Assembly: GCA_022393335.1 (NCBI GenBank)
Contig: JAJEKB010020935.1
Location: forward strand, 721,012-785,011
Reading direction: 5' to 3'
DNA length: 64,000 bases
From: Macrotrachela quadricornifera
Taxonomy: Eukaryota > Rotifera > Eurotatoria > Philodinida > Philodinidae
The notes beneath the pieces were generated by a model, which saw only the letters and a program-made list of their open reading frames with translations, did not search any database and was not told where the DNA came from. The translations under genes were made by a program, and so were the position numbers. This document shows, one piece after another, positions 23,513-34,602 of this stretch (its first letter is position 1; every line of letters begins with the position of its first letter).

Positions 23513-25446
23513 GGGCGTGACAAATTGTCGGGATGTCCCAATATTCATTTATTCATGTAGGTTCACTCATGTATCAGAAAAATGTGATCTTTTTATCACT
23601 TATACGTCTTATATAATGCTATTGATCTGTGACTATTTGAGATCTACATATTAGGAAAATGAGGATTACTAAGGACGTCCTTATGATCATTGTGCTAAAC
23701 GTGCTTTACATAATATTTGTTGACATCTTGTTCTTGGCATATATTGCATGTGCGTTAATATTTTATCCATTCTATCCTAACGTTGTGTTCTAGTTAAATC
23801 ATTCGTGTTCGAACTATGATTCTTTTCGCTTTCCTTCATTCTTTCTTTTCTTTCGCATACTTTCACTCGATAACAAACGCTTATCACCCTTGGATTATGT
23901 CTTCACAAGTTAATTGGGATTGTTCTCAATGTGGATCTGCTCCAAATGATCGTCGTAAATATTGTACTGAATGTCATTCAATGCTAACGTGGACATGTAC
24001 TGGTTCAGGAAAATCTGGTTGGTACTCGAATTATTATCGTCATCGTAACAATTGCAGTTATTGTACACCAGAACTTGAAGAAGAAAAACAACAGGAAATG
24101 GAAGAGAAACAACAACAACTTCAGATTTTAGATGATAGTAAGTAACATTATTCTGTTAGTTTACGCATGCGTCTATTAGTCGATTATTTTGTGCTACAAG
24201 AGTAGTCGAAACTTAATAACTATTGTACTTTTTTATATTGTAGAACAACGTCCTTGGTCAGAATGGAAACGTACTAATGAATCTTGTATACAACATACTG
24301 GACTTGATATCGAGCAAATACAAGAATTGTATTCTATGTGTGAACAACCACTTATAAATTATTGCTCCCATAAGAACTACCGATTTACAAATAGTGCCAC
24401 TACTACGTATTTATCTCCTGTGAATATGCTTGTTGTTACGCTATGGTACTTAAAACATTATCATTCTGAACGATATATTGCTTCAGAATTAAATTTAAGT
24501 CAACAAGTAGTGAATTATTTATTGTCATCAGTTGTCGATATTTTACATTCGTGTGTATATCCAGAATTGATTTCAATACCTGCTAATATATCTAGCAGTA
24601 GAACACCACACGGACCTCAACAATACCATAAACTAATAGTCGACTCGACTTTTATTGCGATTCCTGAACCTTATGATTCGAAACAACGTAAAGCATATTA
24701 TCATGCGAAAAGTGCAACAAATTATGCATTGAAAGTACAAATAGCTTGTGACTTTCATCATCGAATAGTACACGTATCCGAATGTTATCGTGGAAGTGTA
24801 CATGATATTACAGTTCGAAGAGAATCAGGACTACTAGAACATGTAAACGATACCGTGCAAATTATTGGTGACAAAGGATATATTGGTGAAGAATACGTAG
24901 TTACTCCCAAAACGAAGCCTCATGGGCATGAATTAACAGATGAAGATAAAAATTTCAATCATGACATTAATAGCGCAAGAGCAGCTATTGAAAATATTAA
25001 TCAACGTCTTAAAACTTATGCAATTCGTGGTGGTGTCTACAGAGGAACTATCGATGATTTTCATAAGGCAACAAAAATTCTACAAGTCGTTTGTGCTCTA
25101 TGTAATTTGAGCTTAATAAAACATCCTATTCGTAGATAAACAAATGAGAACTTGTATTTTCTGATTAATTATTTGGTAATGAAACTTATTGCTTTTTCAT
25201 GTTGTTTCAGATTTCTTAGTAGAGAATGGCACACGTGAACAAATATTATGTGAAGCACATTTAGCACAATGATCATAAGGACGTCCTTAGTAATCCTCAT
25301 TTTCCTAATATGTAGATCTCAAATAGTCACAGATCAATAGCATTATATAAGACGTATAAGTGATAAAAAGATCACATTTTTCTGATACATGAGTGAACCC
25401 ACATGAATAAATGAATATTGGGACATTTCAACAATTTGTCACGCCC
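23513..25446 (+). mobile_element. Harbinger/IS5-type DNA transposon with about 220-bp terminal inverted repeats
   Basis: The termini GGGCGTGACAAATTGTC (23513) and its inverted form ending in GTCACGCCC (25446) start TIRs of about 220 bp (23513 to about 23735, and about 25225 to 25446) with only a few mismatches. It is flanked on both sides by ATATAT, so the duplication is short and TA-like but cannot be fixed exactly. The single transposase gene inside has an intact frame. Near-identical TIRs and an intact gene suggest recent mobility. Confidence 0.85.
23897..25139 (+). CDS. DDE transposase (DDE_Tnp_4, Harbinger/IS5 superfamily), two exons
   Basis: Exon 1 runs from the ATG at 23897 (an in-frame ATG at 23816 would add 27 mostly hydrophobic residues) to 24137; the intron is 24138-24243 (GTAAGT...TTGTAG, phase 1); exon 2 runs 24244-25139. 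Exon 1 encodes a Cys-rich zinc-binding module with CSQCG, YCTEC and CSYC pairs and a His between, then a Glu/Gln-rich linker. Exon 2 has a helix-turn-helix-like region (SERYIASELNLSQQVVNYLL) and the catalytic core: first Asp in LIVDSTFIAIP, second Asp in IIGDKGYIG, and Glu in SARAAIENINQRLK, spaced as in DDE_Tnp_4. All three acidic residues are kept. No second (Myb-like or YqaJ) frame is seen in the element. A short exon-like frame between 25210 and 25271 may be chance. Confidence 0.88.
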
Positions 25447-25546
25447 ATATATGAGTTAGCGACATAAAGTTACATCCGTGAACGCTAACGTAGTAAGGAA
25501 TTATATTTTATGTTCCGTTAATTTTTCGAAATTATCAAGAATGTTT

Positions 25547-28498
25547 CTATTGTTGTCTAATTTTTAAAATCTCTTGTATAAGATGATTTTTGTAGGCATC
25601 CAATGTGTTCTGTAATAACATAGTTACAGTAATCGGTCCAATTCCACCTGGTACAGGTGTAACTAAACTTGCACGTTTCCAAACAACATCAGTTCGTTCA
25701 ATGTCACCACAAATTTTCATTTTTTTTGTATTCATATCCTTCAAAACTGTAATACCAGCATCAATCACAATAGCATCTGGTTTAATCCAGTTTGCTTTCA
25801 CTAATTCTGCTACGCCAGCACAAGCTATGACAATATCAGCATGTTGTATTTTTCTATGTAAATTATTTGTTTGTACTGTACACAAAGTTACTGTACAACC
25901 GCGACTTGTAAGTACCAGTGATAATGGCAGACCAACAGTTTTCGATGCACCAACAATACAGACAACTTTACCAGATAATTTCACATCATATACTTGTAAC
26001 AGTTCTAGAATACCACGAACTGTACAAGGAATAAATGTACCAGATGAAGATGGAGATATTGAAGATGAAGCTAAATCAGCTAGTTGCAAGGAATGTAATC
26101 CATCAACATCTTTTTCTATATTAATTGCATCCAAAATACGACGACGATTTAGCTGTTTAGGTAATGGTAATTGAACTAGAATACCATCAATCAAGGGATC
26201 ATCATTCCATTGTTTGATCTGTTGTAAAATAGTATCTTCAAGTTTATCGATGCTCATTGTTTCATAATCTTTAATTTCCACTAATTGTGTAAAGAAACCG
26301 AAAGTAGAAGCAAGGTTACTTTTCTTTTGAACATATAATAGTGAATCACGACGATTACTAACAAGAAGACAAGCGAGACCTGGCGAGCGAGGTGTTAAAC
26401 CATTTTTACTGGCATGAGCTTGTAAAGATTTTATTTCAAGACGAATATTTGTTTGAAAACGACTGGCAATTTCTCTGCCATCAACACGAATGGCAGTGTC
26501 ACGTCCAAGTTTCTTTATATGCCACGGTGTCATGAGTGGCGATAGTTTAAGTACAAACGAATGGCGAGCTGCATGATAGGTTGTGTCGTGAAAGTTTTCT
26601 GACATTTTTGTCAGTTCAGTTGATCGACATGTAGCCAATTGATTGTAGAATAATGAGTTATGTTCTTCCTTTTTTTGCTTTATGAAATCATTATATTCAG
26701 GACTTGATATGAATACATTTGCAATTTTTTTTACTTTTTCTATCATTTCATCAGGTTTCTCCTCAAAAACATCGTCAATTAAACCAATTTCTTTTGCATT
26801 TTTAGCTGATAATGGTTGACAAGCTTCTGTTATTTCATGTGCACGTTCATAGCCAATACGACGAGGTAGATTATAAGTCCAATATTCACTTCCAAATAGA
26901 CCCATTGTACCATAGTGTGGATTGAGAACTGTTTGAGAATTTGCATAGATACAATCAGCTGCCAATGCCATCATAACACCTCCAGCACCAGCACTACCTT
27001 GAAGTACTGATATTATTAGTTTATTTGTTATTGACATAATCTTTAATACAATATCATCAATCGCATTAATATTTTCCCAACTTTCCTTGTACGAATCTTT
27101 AGCAGCTTCAATTACGTTGAGATGAATACCATTACTAAAGTATGTACGTCCACCACACAATATAATAACTTTGGCACTGTCAATCTGAGCACATTCATAT
27201 AAAGCCTGCAAAAGACGTTGACATTGTGTTGTTGACATAGCACCATTATAAAACTCAAAGTGTAGACAAACAACATTGCCTTGTTGTTCATAGTAAATTT
27301 CATTAAAGGTTGTATTTCTAGGTATAGTAGTAAGACTAGTAGGTAAAACAGGTAGATTAGCTAAATGATCACGATCTAATAGCATTGTTGATGGTAATTT
27401 AAAGTTATTGTTGCCAACATGTTTCATATGTGTTATCCAAACAGCTTCTTGTCCACCTTCTTTACATGACACTAAGATAGCACCATCACGTTGACCTAAT
27501 AATTTTTTTGGTGGTATATCTGGAGCTATTTTAATAATATTTTCAATATGTGCACCATACAAATACATTCCTGTTCCAAATAGTTCTTTATCTAACAGAC
27601 CTGGATTTGAATCACGTGAAGATATTTTTCGTACAATTGTTCTTGCATCATCTTTTTTCCAATTAATAGCACATTGTGACTGTTTCATTGTTGGTTTAAG
27701 TCTCCCTTTAACAGAAGGATCAGAATAATCAAGTGGAATCGGTTCAATTTGTTGAGAAAAATTTGTAATTGCTTTCTGAATAGCTTGCAATGCAGCTGGT
27801 ACAACTTTATTACGATAAACTTTTGATTTGGTTAACTGTGAGAGTGATAAATCACTAAGAGAAAAATTTTGTGTTGCATAAATTGGACCAGCATCCATTT
27901 CCTTTTCAGCTTCCATAATTGTTACACCCCATTCTTTTTGATCTTCTAATAGTGCCCAATCTAAACTGTGTATACCACGATCACCAATAATACCTGGATG
28001 AACAATCAATGTTTTGAATTTTGTATATAAACTTTCAGGTATAACCTTCGTTAGAAATGGGCATATAATTAAATCTGGATTTAATTCATTTGCAACTTGT
28101 TGCATTTGTTCTGATGTTACAGCTAACTCAATCATAACACTATGCCCCATTTGTGTTAGTAGCAAATAAGCAGCTTGTGACATTGAATTATGTGCGTTTG
28201 TAAGAAACAGAATACGTAATTTCTTTTTTAATTCTTGATCTTGTTGCGGTTGTTTAATCGTTTCTTCTTTTTGATATTCATTATTAATATATTGATGTAC
28301 AATCGATTCTGACTGCGATTTAATAGATGTGAATTTACTTGAACTATTAATAGAAGTAGGAAAAGAAAATTGATTTAAAGTAGATTGTAACCGAATATGT
28401 ACGCCTTTATTAATGACGACTGGACAAAATACTTGTGTACTAGACAGCAATTGATTTACAGATCCTGTAATCGGACGCAATTTCAATAATAATGACAT
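25547..28498 (-). CDS. HypX-FolD fusion: formyl-THF-dependent formyltransferase / enoyl-CoA-hydratase-like / methylene-THF dehydrogenase-cyclohydrolase
   Basis: A single 983-codon frame with no intron. Residues 1-60 are basic and Ser/Thr-rich with few acids, a plausible mitochondrial presequence. Residues about 94-245 are a formyltransferase N-terminal domain of HypX type, with HPG at 167-169 and GDRG at 172-175 followed by SLDWALL. Residues 255-380 are the formyltransferase C-terminal-like part. Residues about 395-600 are crotonase-like with the HypX signature FSNGIHLNVIEAA at 454-466 and GSAGAGG at 501-507. Residues about 665-975 are a full FolD: Tyr722 and Lys726 of the YxxxK motif, DGILVQLPLP at 771-780, a GASKTVGLP nucleotide loop at 850-858 (Ala where Arg is common) and PGGIGP at 950-955. 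In bacteria HypX converts the formyl group of 10-formyl-THF to CO, via formyl-CoA, for NiFe-hydrogenase cofactor assembly; FolD makes 10-formyl-THF. Fusion suggests substrate channelling. Animals have no known NiFe hydrogenase, so the product's use is open. An AT repeat with a TATA-like string lies about 70 bp upstream (28567-28584). Confidence 0.9.
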   Translation of the reverse strand: MSLLLKLRPITGSVNQLLSSTQVFCPVVINKGVHIRLQSTLNQFSFPTSINSSSKFTSIKSQSESIVHQYINNEYQKEETIKQPQQDQELKKKLRILFLTNAHNSMSQAAYLLLTQMGHSVMIELAVTSEQMQQVANELNPDLIICPFLTKVIPESLYTKFKTLIVHPGIIGDRGIHSLDWALLEDQKEWGVTIMEAEKEMDAGPIYATQNFSLSDLSLSQLTKSKVYRNKVVPAALQAIQKAITNFSQQIEPIPLDYSDPSVKGRLKPTMKQSQCAINWKKDDARTIVRKISSRDSNPGLLDKELFGTGMYLYGAHIENIIKIAPDIPPKKLLGQRDGAILVSCKEGGQEAVWITHMKHVGNNNFKLPSTMLLDRDHLANLPVLPTSLTTIPRNTTFNEIYYEQQGNVVCLHFEFYNGAMSTTQCQRLLQALYECAQIDSAKVIILCGGRTYFSNGIHLNVIEAAKDSYKESWENINAIDDIVLKIMSITNKLIISVLQGSAGAGGVMMALAADCIYANSQTVLNPHYGTMGLFGSEYWTYNLPRRIGYERAHEITEACQPLSAKNAKEIGLIDDVFEEKPDEMIEKVKKIANVFISSPEYNDFIKQKKEEHNSLFYNQLATCRSTELTKMSENFHDTTYHAARHSFVLKLSPLMTPWHIKKLGRDTAIRVDGREIASRFQTNIRLEIKSLQAHASKNGLTPRSPGLACLLVSNRRDSLLYVQKKSNLASTFGFFTQLVEIKDYETMSIDKLEDTILQQIKQWNDDPLIDGILVQLPLPKQLNRRRILDAINIEKDVDGLHSLQLADLASSSISPSSSGTFIPCTVRGILELLQVYDVKLSGKVVCIVGASKTVGLPLSLVLTSRGCTVTLCTVQTNNLHRKIQHADIVIACAGVAELVKANWIKPDAIVIDAGITVLKDMNTKKMKICGDIERTDVVWKRASLVTPVPGGIGPITVTMLLQNTLDAYKNHLIQEILKIRQQ

Positions 28499-28664
28499 TT
28501 TTTATTGTGTCAAGCTTTTCTTGTTGCTTGAATACAATAACTACTGAAAGTAAAATAGAGCTAGTACATATATATATATATAAACGATCAATCTGGTCGA
28601 ATGCCACAATTTTTTTTTTCATACTACTTCTATAACATTTTGAGTAAATGTGACTCTTTTACTA

Positions 28665-29310
28665 TTGAATTGGTAAGAATTTTTTTGAATTTTTTTTGAA
28701 AATTTCCCAGAATGCCCGAGAAAATTCTAGAACTTTCAATACTTTCCAACGACAACAAAATTTGTGGACATGGATGTAGACCTTGAATTAAAAACAAAGA
28801 TAGCTCGTAGAGACCTCCATATGCTTCTGCTTCATGAATTTCGTTTGAATCTCAAAGCAACGAAAGCAACAAGTAACATATGCGGTATGTCGGGTGAGGA
28901 TGTACTCGCTATTCGTACAGCGCAAGATTGGTTTCATCGATTGAAGAATGGTGCTTTCGAACTCGATGATTTAAATCACATCGGAAGGCCTCTATAAGTG
29001 AATATGAAAGTCTTAAAATGGCTTTTTGAAGAAGATTCTCGATTGACTACACGGTGTTTATCAGAGTAACGTGGATGCTCTCATATAACAGTGAAAACAC
29101 ATCTGCATGAATTGGACAAAATACGAGAATACGGAATTTGGATACTACTTGAGTTGTCACCACATCAGCTGCTACACAGGGTTGAAGCTTATATAAAATT
29201 AATGACATTTCATCGCAACTTCGCAACTATGAATGGCTCCGCAATCTTATTACTGACGATGAGAAGGAGGTGCTGTACATTATTCAGCCGAAGGTAGAGA
29301 CGTATCGAGC
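28665..29310 (+). mobile_element. Mariner element, 3' truncated, transposase pseudogene
   Basis: The left terminus TTGAATTGGTAAGAA at 28665, preceded by TA, resembles the terminus of the mariner copy at 44950. The coding part starts near 28764 with a mariner helix-turn-helix region (LLHEFRLNLKATKA, RTAQDWFHRLKNGAFELDD, GRPL), then breaks into frames with an in-frame stop near 28995. A later block retains the paired-type HTH (SHQ, RVEAYIKLMTFHRN). The first catalytic motif is kept only as DDEKEVLY, and sequence ends shortly after. The Asp-containing 3' half and the right terminus are missing. Confidence 0.78.
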
Positions 29311-29728
29311 CCGAACCTATCAATCTCGATCAGCGCTTGGTCTCGATCTTCTGGATTTCAGTTTTTTTCATTCATGTTGCTTTGTTCTTTTTATCGAATG
29401 TCAGTGGGTGAGAAATTTTTCATTTTGATAACGCTAATTTTCTTAAATATGATTCACTTGATCGAATTTTCAGGAGAAGTGAACTCTTTTTTCATTAAAT
29501 AATTCGAATAATGTATAAAAGTACTTATAGAATTCAAAGTGAAGAGAAGACAGACACAAAGGTTGTCTCTTTAATACCCGGAACTGGCCAAGAGTCAGAT
29601 CAACCGAGACCAGCCGAGACGGAGACCGAAAGTCTCGGTACATTCCTAGCAGAAGGAATAACATATCATGAGGGGTTTACTTAGATTATTTGAAATCTTT
29701 TTGTGTTTGGAACACCAAATAAAGCGAG
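29311..29728. other. No gene recognised
   Basis: Short spacer between the truncated mariner and a MITE; it contains an imperfect GAGACCGAGACC-like stretch (about 29600-29640) but no coding evidence. Confidence 0.3.
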
Positions 29729-30078
29729 TCTATGGTCTTTCCTATTTCAGATTGAATGTCAAAAAAAAATTTTATCTCAACTTTTTCAACAGCCTATGGG
29801 GCTATGGGACTTAATGAGAGTTCTTGCCACTACAGGGGATTAACATGGGACTAGGGGACTACATGGGACTAGGGGACTAGCATGGGACTGACATGGAACT
29901 ACATGAGATACCACGGGACTATGGGAGTTTATAGGCATTCTATAAATTCCCCTAGTCCCATGCAGTCCTATGATAGTCCTTTAAAGTCCCATTTAGTCCC
30001 ATAGTCTCTCCAATTCTATTAGAAATTGGGTTGAAATCTTTTTTTGAATTCAATCCGAAATCAAATAGACCATTGTAT
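29729..30078. mobile_element. Small palindromic MITE with GGGACTA-type internal repeats
   Basis: Left end TCTATGGTCTTTCCTATTTC pairs with the inverted right end near 30050-30076 (AATCAAATAGACCAT). The interior (29790-30000) is full of ATGGGACTAGGGGACTA repeats on the left and AGTCCCAT repeats on the right, so the whole would fold into a long hairpin. It abuts the start of transposon copy B. Confidence 0.6.
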
Positions 30079-31838
30079 GGGATATACTACTATTTTGTCG
30101 ATACTGAAGTAAAACCTGAATAAAACTCAGTATTTATAGTCCAATAACTCGATTATCCACTAAACGCATGATTAGAACGAACGCAATTACATTATGAATA
30201 ATTGTTAATACTATTTTCGCACTTTCATTTTCATTAAGGTCATATTCTAGGGCATTCGCAAGCAATGATTGATAAATTATTATCAAAGCACATAATTAGA
30301 ATAAATGCAATTACATTATGATTATTTGTCAATATTATCTTGGTAGAAAGACAAACAAATTTTATATTTTCGTTCTTTCATTTTTATTAAAAAACGTATT
30401 TTAGGTCATTTGCGAGCAATGATTAGTAAATCACACGCTAGCACATGATTGGAACGAACACAAATACATTGTGAATATCTGGCAATTTTAACCTCATAGA
30501 GAGCCAAATAGCTTTTATACATAAGACTATCAAAAGGTTCTCGTAGCAGTACTATAAAATTTTCACCTTGATTGATTTTATTTTTTATACTAGCTGACTC
30601 TAGTTGTGACATCTATTATCTATTAAAATGCCAATATGGAGTTTCACAGGTGTGTATTATGGTCAATCATTAGTAAATATTTTTAATAACCCTGTTTTCG
30701 AACAGATAAACTTTATATACGTTCATATGTAAGAACTCGTTTGTTGTTAGATTCAAATGCTATACAGATTTATGATGAATTAACTGCTGCTTAAGAACAG
30801 GTTAACCTTTTATATGGTACAGTTACTTATTGATTTCATCGATTTTCAAGTGAATGAGAGTCCTTAGAAGTCGATCCTCGAAATGGTGATTCAATAATCT
30901 CAATTTCTCAGTAGAAGATTGATGAAACCAAATGTCTGGTGAAAGATGATCCACATATACGTATTGATAGCGTTACTATCTCTTAGATATAGTCTATCCC
31001 ATGCACTGTAATTTTTTTTTAAATTCTACTATTTCGAAAATTGATCTTAAATATGTTGAAGTATTGTTGAGGTTTTATGATTCATTGGACGAATTTTTAG
31101 TACCTCGAAAATGTTTGATTTTCAAATTTACAGAGATAGAATTTGCTTTTCGAAAAAAATCATTTTCCACAAAGTAAAACATCAACATTGATTTTAATAA
31201 CTCTCGAAAATCAATGCCGATTTGAAAAAAAATCATTTGAACAACGTTCGTTGAGGGTCATCATCATGACTTGTATTTTTAAACTTGCTCTATGAATCAG
31301 TTTATTTAGTATGTTATTAAATTAGAATTATTTATTTATTATTTGGTTGATTTTTATGAATTAAGTATTTAAAATATAATTTCAGTTTCAATTGCAATTG
31401 ATTATTCATGTTATTTGATACATTTTTATGATTTGGATATTTATAATAATGTTCAGTTTAAATTCAAATTCCTTCTTCATATTATTTGTTGCATTTATAT
31501 GAATTAGATGTTTAAAATATTCATTTAGTTTCAATTTTAATTGAGTATTTATTGCATTTGATGATTTTTATAGATGACATGTTTGTAATATTATTCAATG
31601 TCAGTTAAACTTATTTATCCATGTTATTCCGTGCATTTTGGTGAATTAAATATTTAAATATTATTTTCATTAAAATTATTGATTTATTACTATATAAATT
31701 TTACATTAATATATAAAAATAAATTTCGATTTTTAAGCTTAAAAAAATTACTCCACTTGCTAAATAAAATCCGAAATTCTAGAAATACCCATATGAGTTC
31801 ACTTGCGATTTTCAAAGAATTTAAACTACTATAAACTA

Positions 31839-32993
31839 GGGTCTACGAAAATTGGTCGAACGAAAAATGATAGAACGAAAATTAGCCGCTGATAATTGGT
31901 CGCTACGAAAATTAGTCGCTATGAAAATTAGTCGCTACGAAAATTGGTCGCTACGAAAATTGATTGATACAAAAAGTAGTCGCTATGCACAATAATCTAC
32001 ACATTTATAACTGAATAAAAGAATTCTTGAAAACGAAACTTAATTGACACGAATAAATTAAATAAAAACGACAAAATAACAAAAACAATAATGCATAGAT
32101 TCTCTATATTATCATAAATTAAGAATTCTTTTTCCCTGATCTATATGAACCCATGTAGGATTTCAATTACTTAAAAGAAAAATAAATTCTCTTAATAACA
32201 CATCTATAATAAGTTTAATTTCTTTATGATTAGATTAGTAGATTGTTCGTAGTTATTGTGAATCAAGATATTATAGTAGATCAGCTTCTTTTTCGCTAAG
32301 ATATCAACATTTGCATTAAGTAAAACTCAAAGAAACAAAACTCTATTACTTTGTAATGACTTTAGTTATACTATTGATGAAACAGCTGACGATAAAATTG
32401 ATTGGCAATATGAATCTACTCGAGCGCTTAAATATAAAGGTCGAGCTCATAGTAATTCTGTTAATACCACGATTTTATATGAAACTAACAAACACAATCA
32501 TCTTGGAAATACTGTTTCAAATGAAATTCGAATATTTAAAGAAAAAATTCGTGATCGTGGTATTCACTATAATGAATCTACATGAACCGTGATTTATATT
32601 TCTTTAATGAATTTATCAGATAATACTGTAGCATGCATTTAAAACTTTAAACATATAAAGTTTTGATATCCATCAGATTATTTTTCTTGTGTTTATGAGC
32701 TTTTTTGTTATCTGTCCAACTAGTATCTATTCAATAATTCGTTTGGTTTAACATTGATCTATTAAAATAATTATTATTAGTGTTACGTACTTAAAAGTGA
32801 CACTTAATATCTTTTATGAAGACAGTTTGTTCTTTAATTACAAATTTGTCGACTAATTTCTGTATCAATCAATTTTCGTAGCGACCAATTTTCTTAGCGA
32901 CTAATTTTCATAGCGACTAATTTTCGTAGCGACCAATTATCGGCGGCTAATTTTCGTTCTATCATTTTTCGTTCGACCAATTTTCGCTTTCCC
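31839..32993. mobile_element. Foldback/Mutator-like element with perfect 9-bp target duplication
   Basis: The element starts GGGTCTACGAAAATTGGTC and ends GACCAATTTTCGCTTTCCC. It is flanked by TATAAACTA at 31830-31838 and 32994-33002; copy A shows the uninterrupted site with one TATAAACTA. GGG...CCC termini with a 9-bp duplication fit Mutator-like elements. Both ends carry multiple subterminal repeats of TCGCTACGAAAATTGG, inverted between ends. The interior holds a FLYWCH-like coding remnant. Confidence 0.88.
32280..32585 (+). pseudogene. FLYWCH zinc-finger-like coding remnant inside the foldback element
   Basis: A frame of about 101 codons without ATG (stop TGA at 32583) contains TQRNKTLLLCNDFSYTID, then WQYESTRALKYKGRAHS, then ETNKHNHLG. 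The spacing matches a FLYWCH finger (W-x-C, C-x-x-R-x-H-T, H-x-H), a domain common at the N terminus of Mutator-like transposases. Two expected Cys positions are Tyr here, so zinc binding is doubtful. An AG-type acceptor-like sequence precedes it. It could be a captured exon or a decayed transposase start. Confidence 0.5.
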
Positions 32994-33459
32994 TATAAAC
33001 TAGAATGTTCAAAGAGATTAGTCAAAATTTTATATATAAAAAGATTACCATCGATAAACATGAAGTTAAATTTACATTATTACAATGCTACGTCATTAAT
33101 GCAAGTTTTCATTCTTAATCTCAATTATATTGTAAAAGAAAAATCAAAAGTTATGATTCGTTCTTGAAACTAACCTGGTCTCAGTTCTTCAAACTTTTGG
33201 TTACCGAATTGTCTGAAACGTAACTTTAATACATATCCAGACACTACAAGGTCAGCTACTGCAATTAGGATAAAGCTGCATTCAAAACCTCTTCAAGAAT
33301 ATCAAAATACATTATAGAAATGAATATAAAAAATGCAACTTAGTATTTAACATCATTGGGGCTACTCTGAACATTTATTGTGGAAATATTAATGAAATAT
33401 TTTCTCTATAAACAAGTATTTAAAAGTCCGAGAACGGTTTAATTGACATATATATTTTT

Positions 33460-33750
33460 ACTCTTTCATTTTCATTAACCTATCTATTCTAAAACATTTG
33501 CAAACAACGATTAGTAAGTCATGCGCTAAGCGCGTGATTAGAATAATGCAGTGTCATTATAATTACCTGTCACTACTATCGTGGCAGAAAAAAAAAGGTT
33601 TTATATTTTCGTTCTTTTATTCTCATTAAAAAGCATACTCTAGGACATTTGCAAACAACGATTGGTAAATCATGCGCTTAGCGAGTGATTCGAACCAACG
33701 CAATTATATTGTGAATACCTCTCAATATTATTCAGGTCAAAACTGAGTCA
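33460..33750. repeat. Second tandem array of copy B
   Basis: Two diverged units of the about-150-bp repeat with cores near TCATGCGCTAAGCGCGTGATT and TCATGCGCTTAGCGAGTGATT, in the same order as in copy A but with one unit fewer. Confidence 0.65.
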
Positions 33751-34602
33751 CCGAATTTTGTCAGATCTGTTAGAATCTGCTAAATTCTGATCATCGGAAT
33801 CCAATCGGATCTAAATTGATTTCTACAAGTTTCGAGACATTCCAATTATCCGATATTGATGAAATCCGAAAAATATATCCTATAAGATTCAATAGTCAGA
33901 ATCTAGCCGATTTCTTCCGTTTCTGAAAGGGTGATCGTTGAATATTTTAATGAAAAAACCTGTGAAAAATGCTTTAACATTTTGTAAAGATGAAATGGAA
34001 TTGTAACTGTTTTCTCTTCTCACAAGAGAGAAACCATTGAATCAATAGAATCTATTCTCAAGTTTCTCGTATAAAAATTTTGAAGAATTTTTTTTTTAAC
34101 AGTGGCTATTTCTCAATAAGTGAAAGTGATAGAAATGTTACGTTTTTTTCAATTAACTTTGATTTTAAGCAAAAAAGTTCAGATGTCATTCATAACTTTC
34201 GATTTTATCTCTTCTCTTTTAACTGACTTCCCAATTATCACCAACTTTTTTTATTTACATACCTTTTTTCCTTGATTTTATTCATTCTTTTCATACCCAC
34301 GTTTTGCTTATTGCTTCGCATTTTCAACATATACATGCAGTCTTTATTTTTACTATATTACCTTTGTCATTAGAACCTTGATACTCTCGGCAGTTAGTTA
34401 GCACGTTTTTTTAGTTAATTTCAAAAATAGTCGTGAATTTGTAGAATCAATCATTTTTTAAAATTTATTTCATCCCATGCTCCAAATTAATCGAAACGAT
34501 TATTATAAAAATAAAAATTTCTTTTATCATTATATTTATATTCTTCGAAAGCATAAATGAATAATAAGTCTTATTACAAAAAATAAGTATTTCTTTTCAA
34601 TA

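Noticed and set aside
25210..25271. Third exon of the Harbinger transposase after TTTCAG
   Set aside because: The exon-2 frame ends at a clean stop after the DDE core and much of this piece overlaps the TIR.
25605..26174. Plus-strand open frame of 189 codons
   Set aside because: Antisense of the FolD part of the fusion gene, which has clear catalytic motifs on the other strand.
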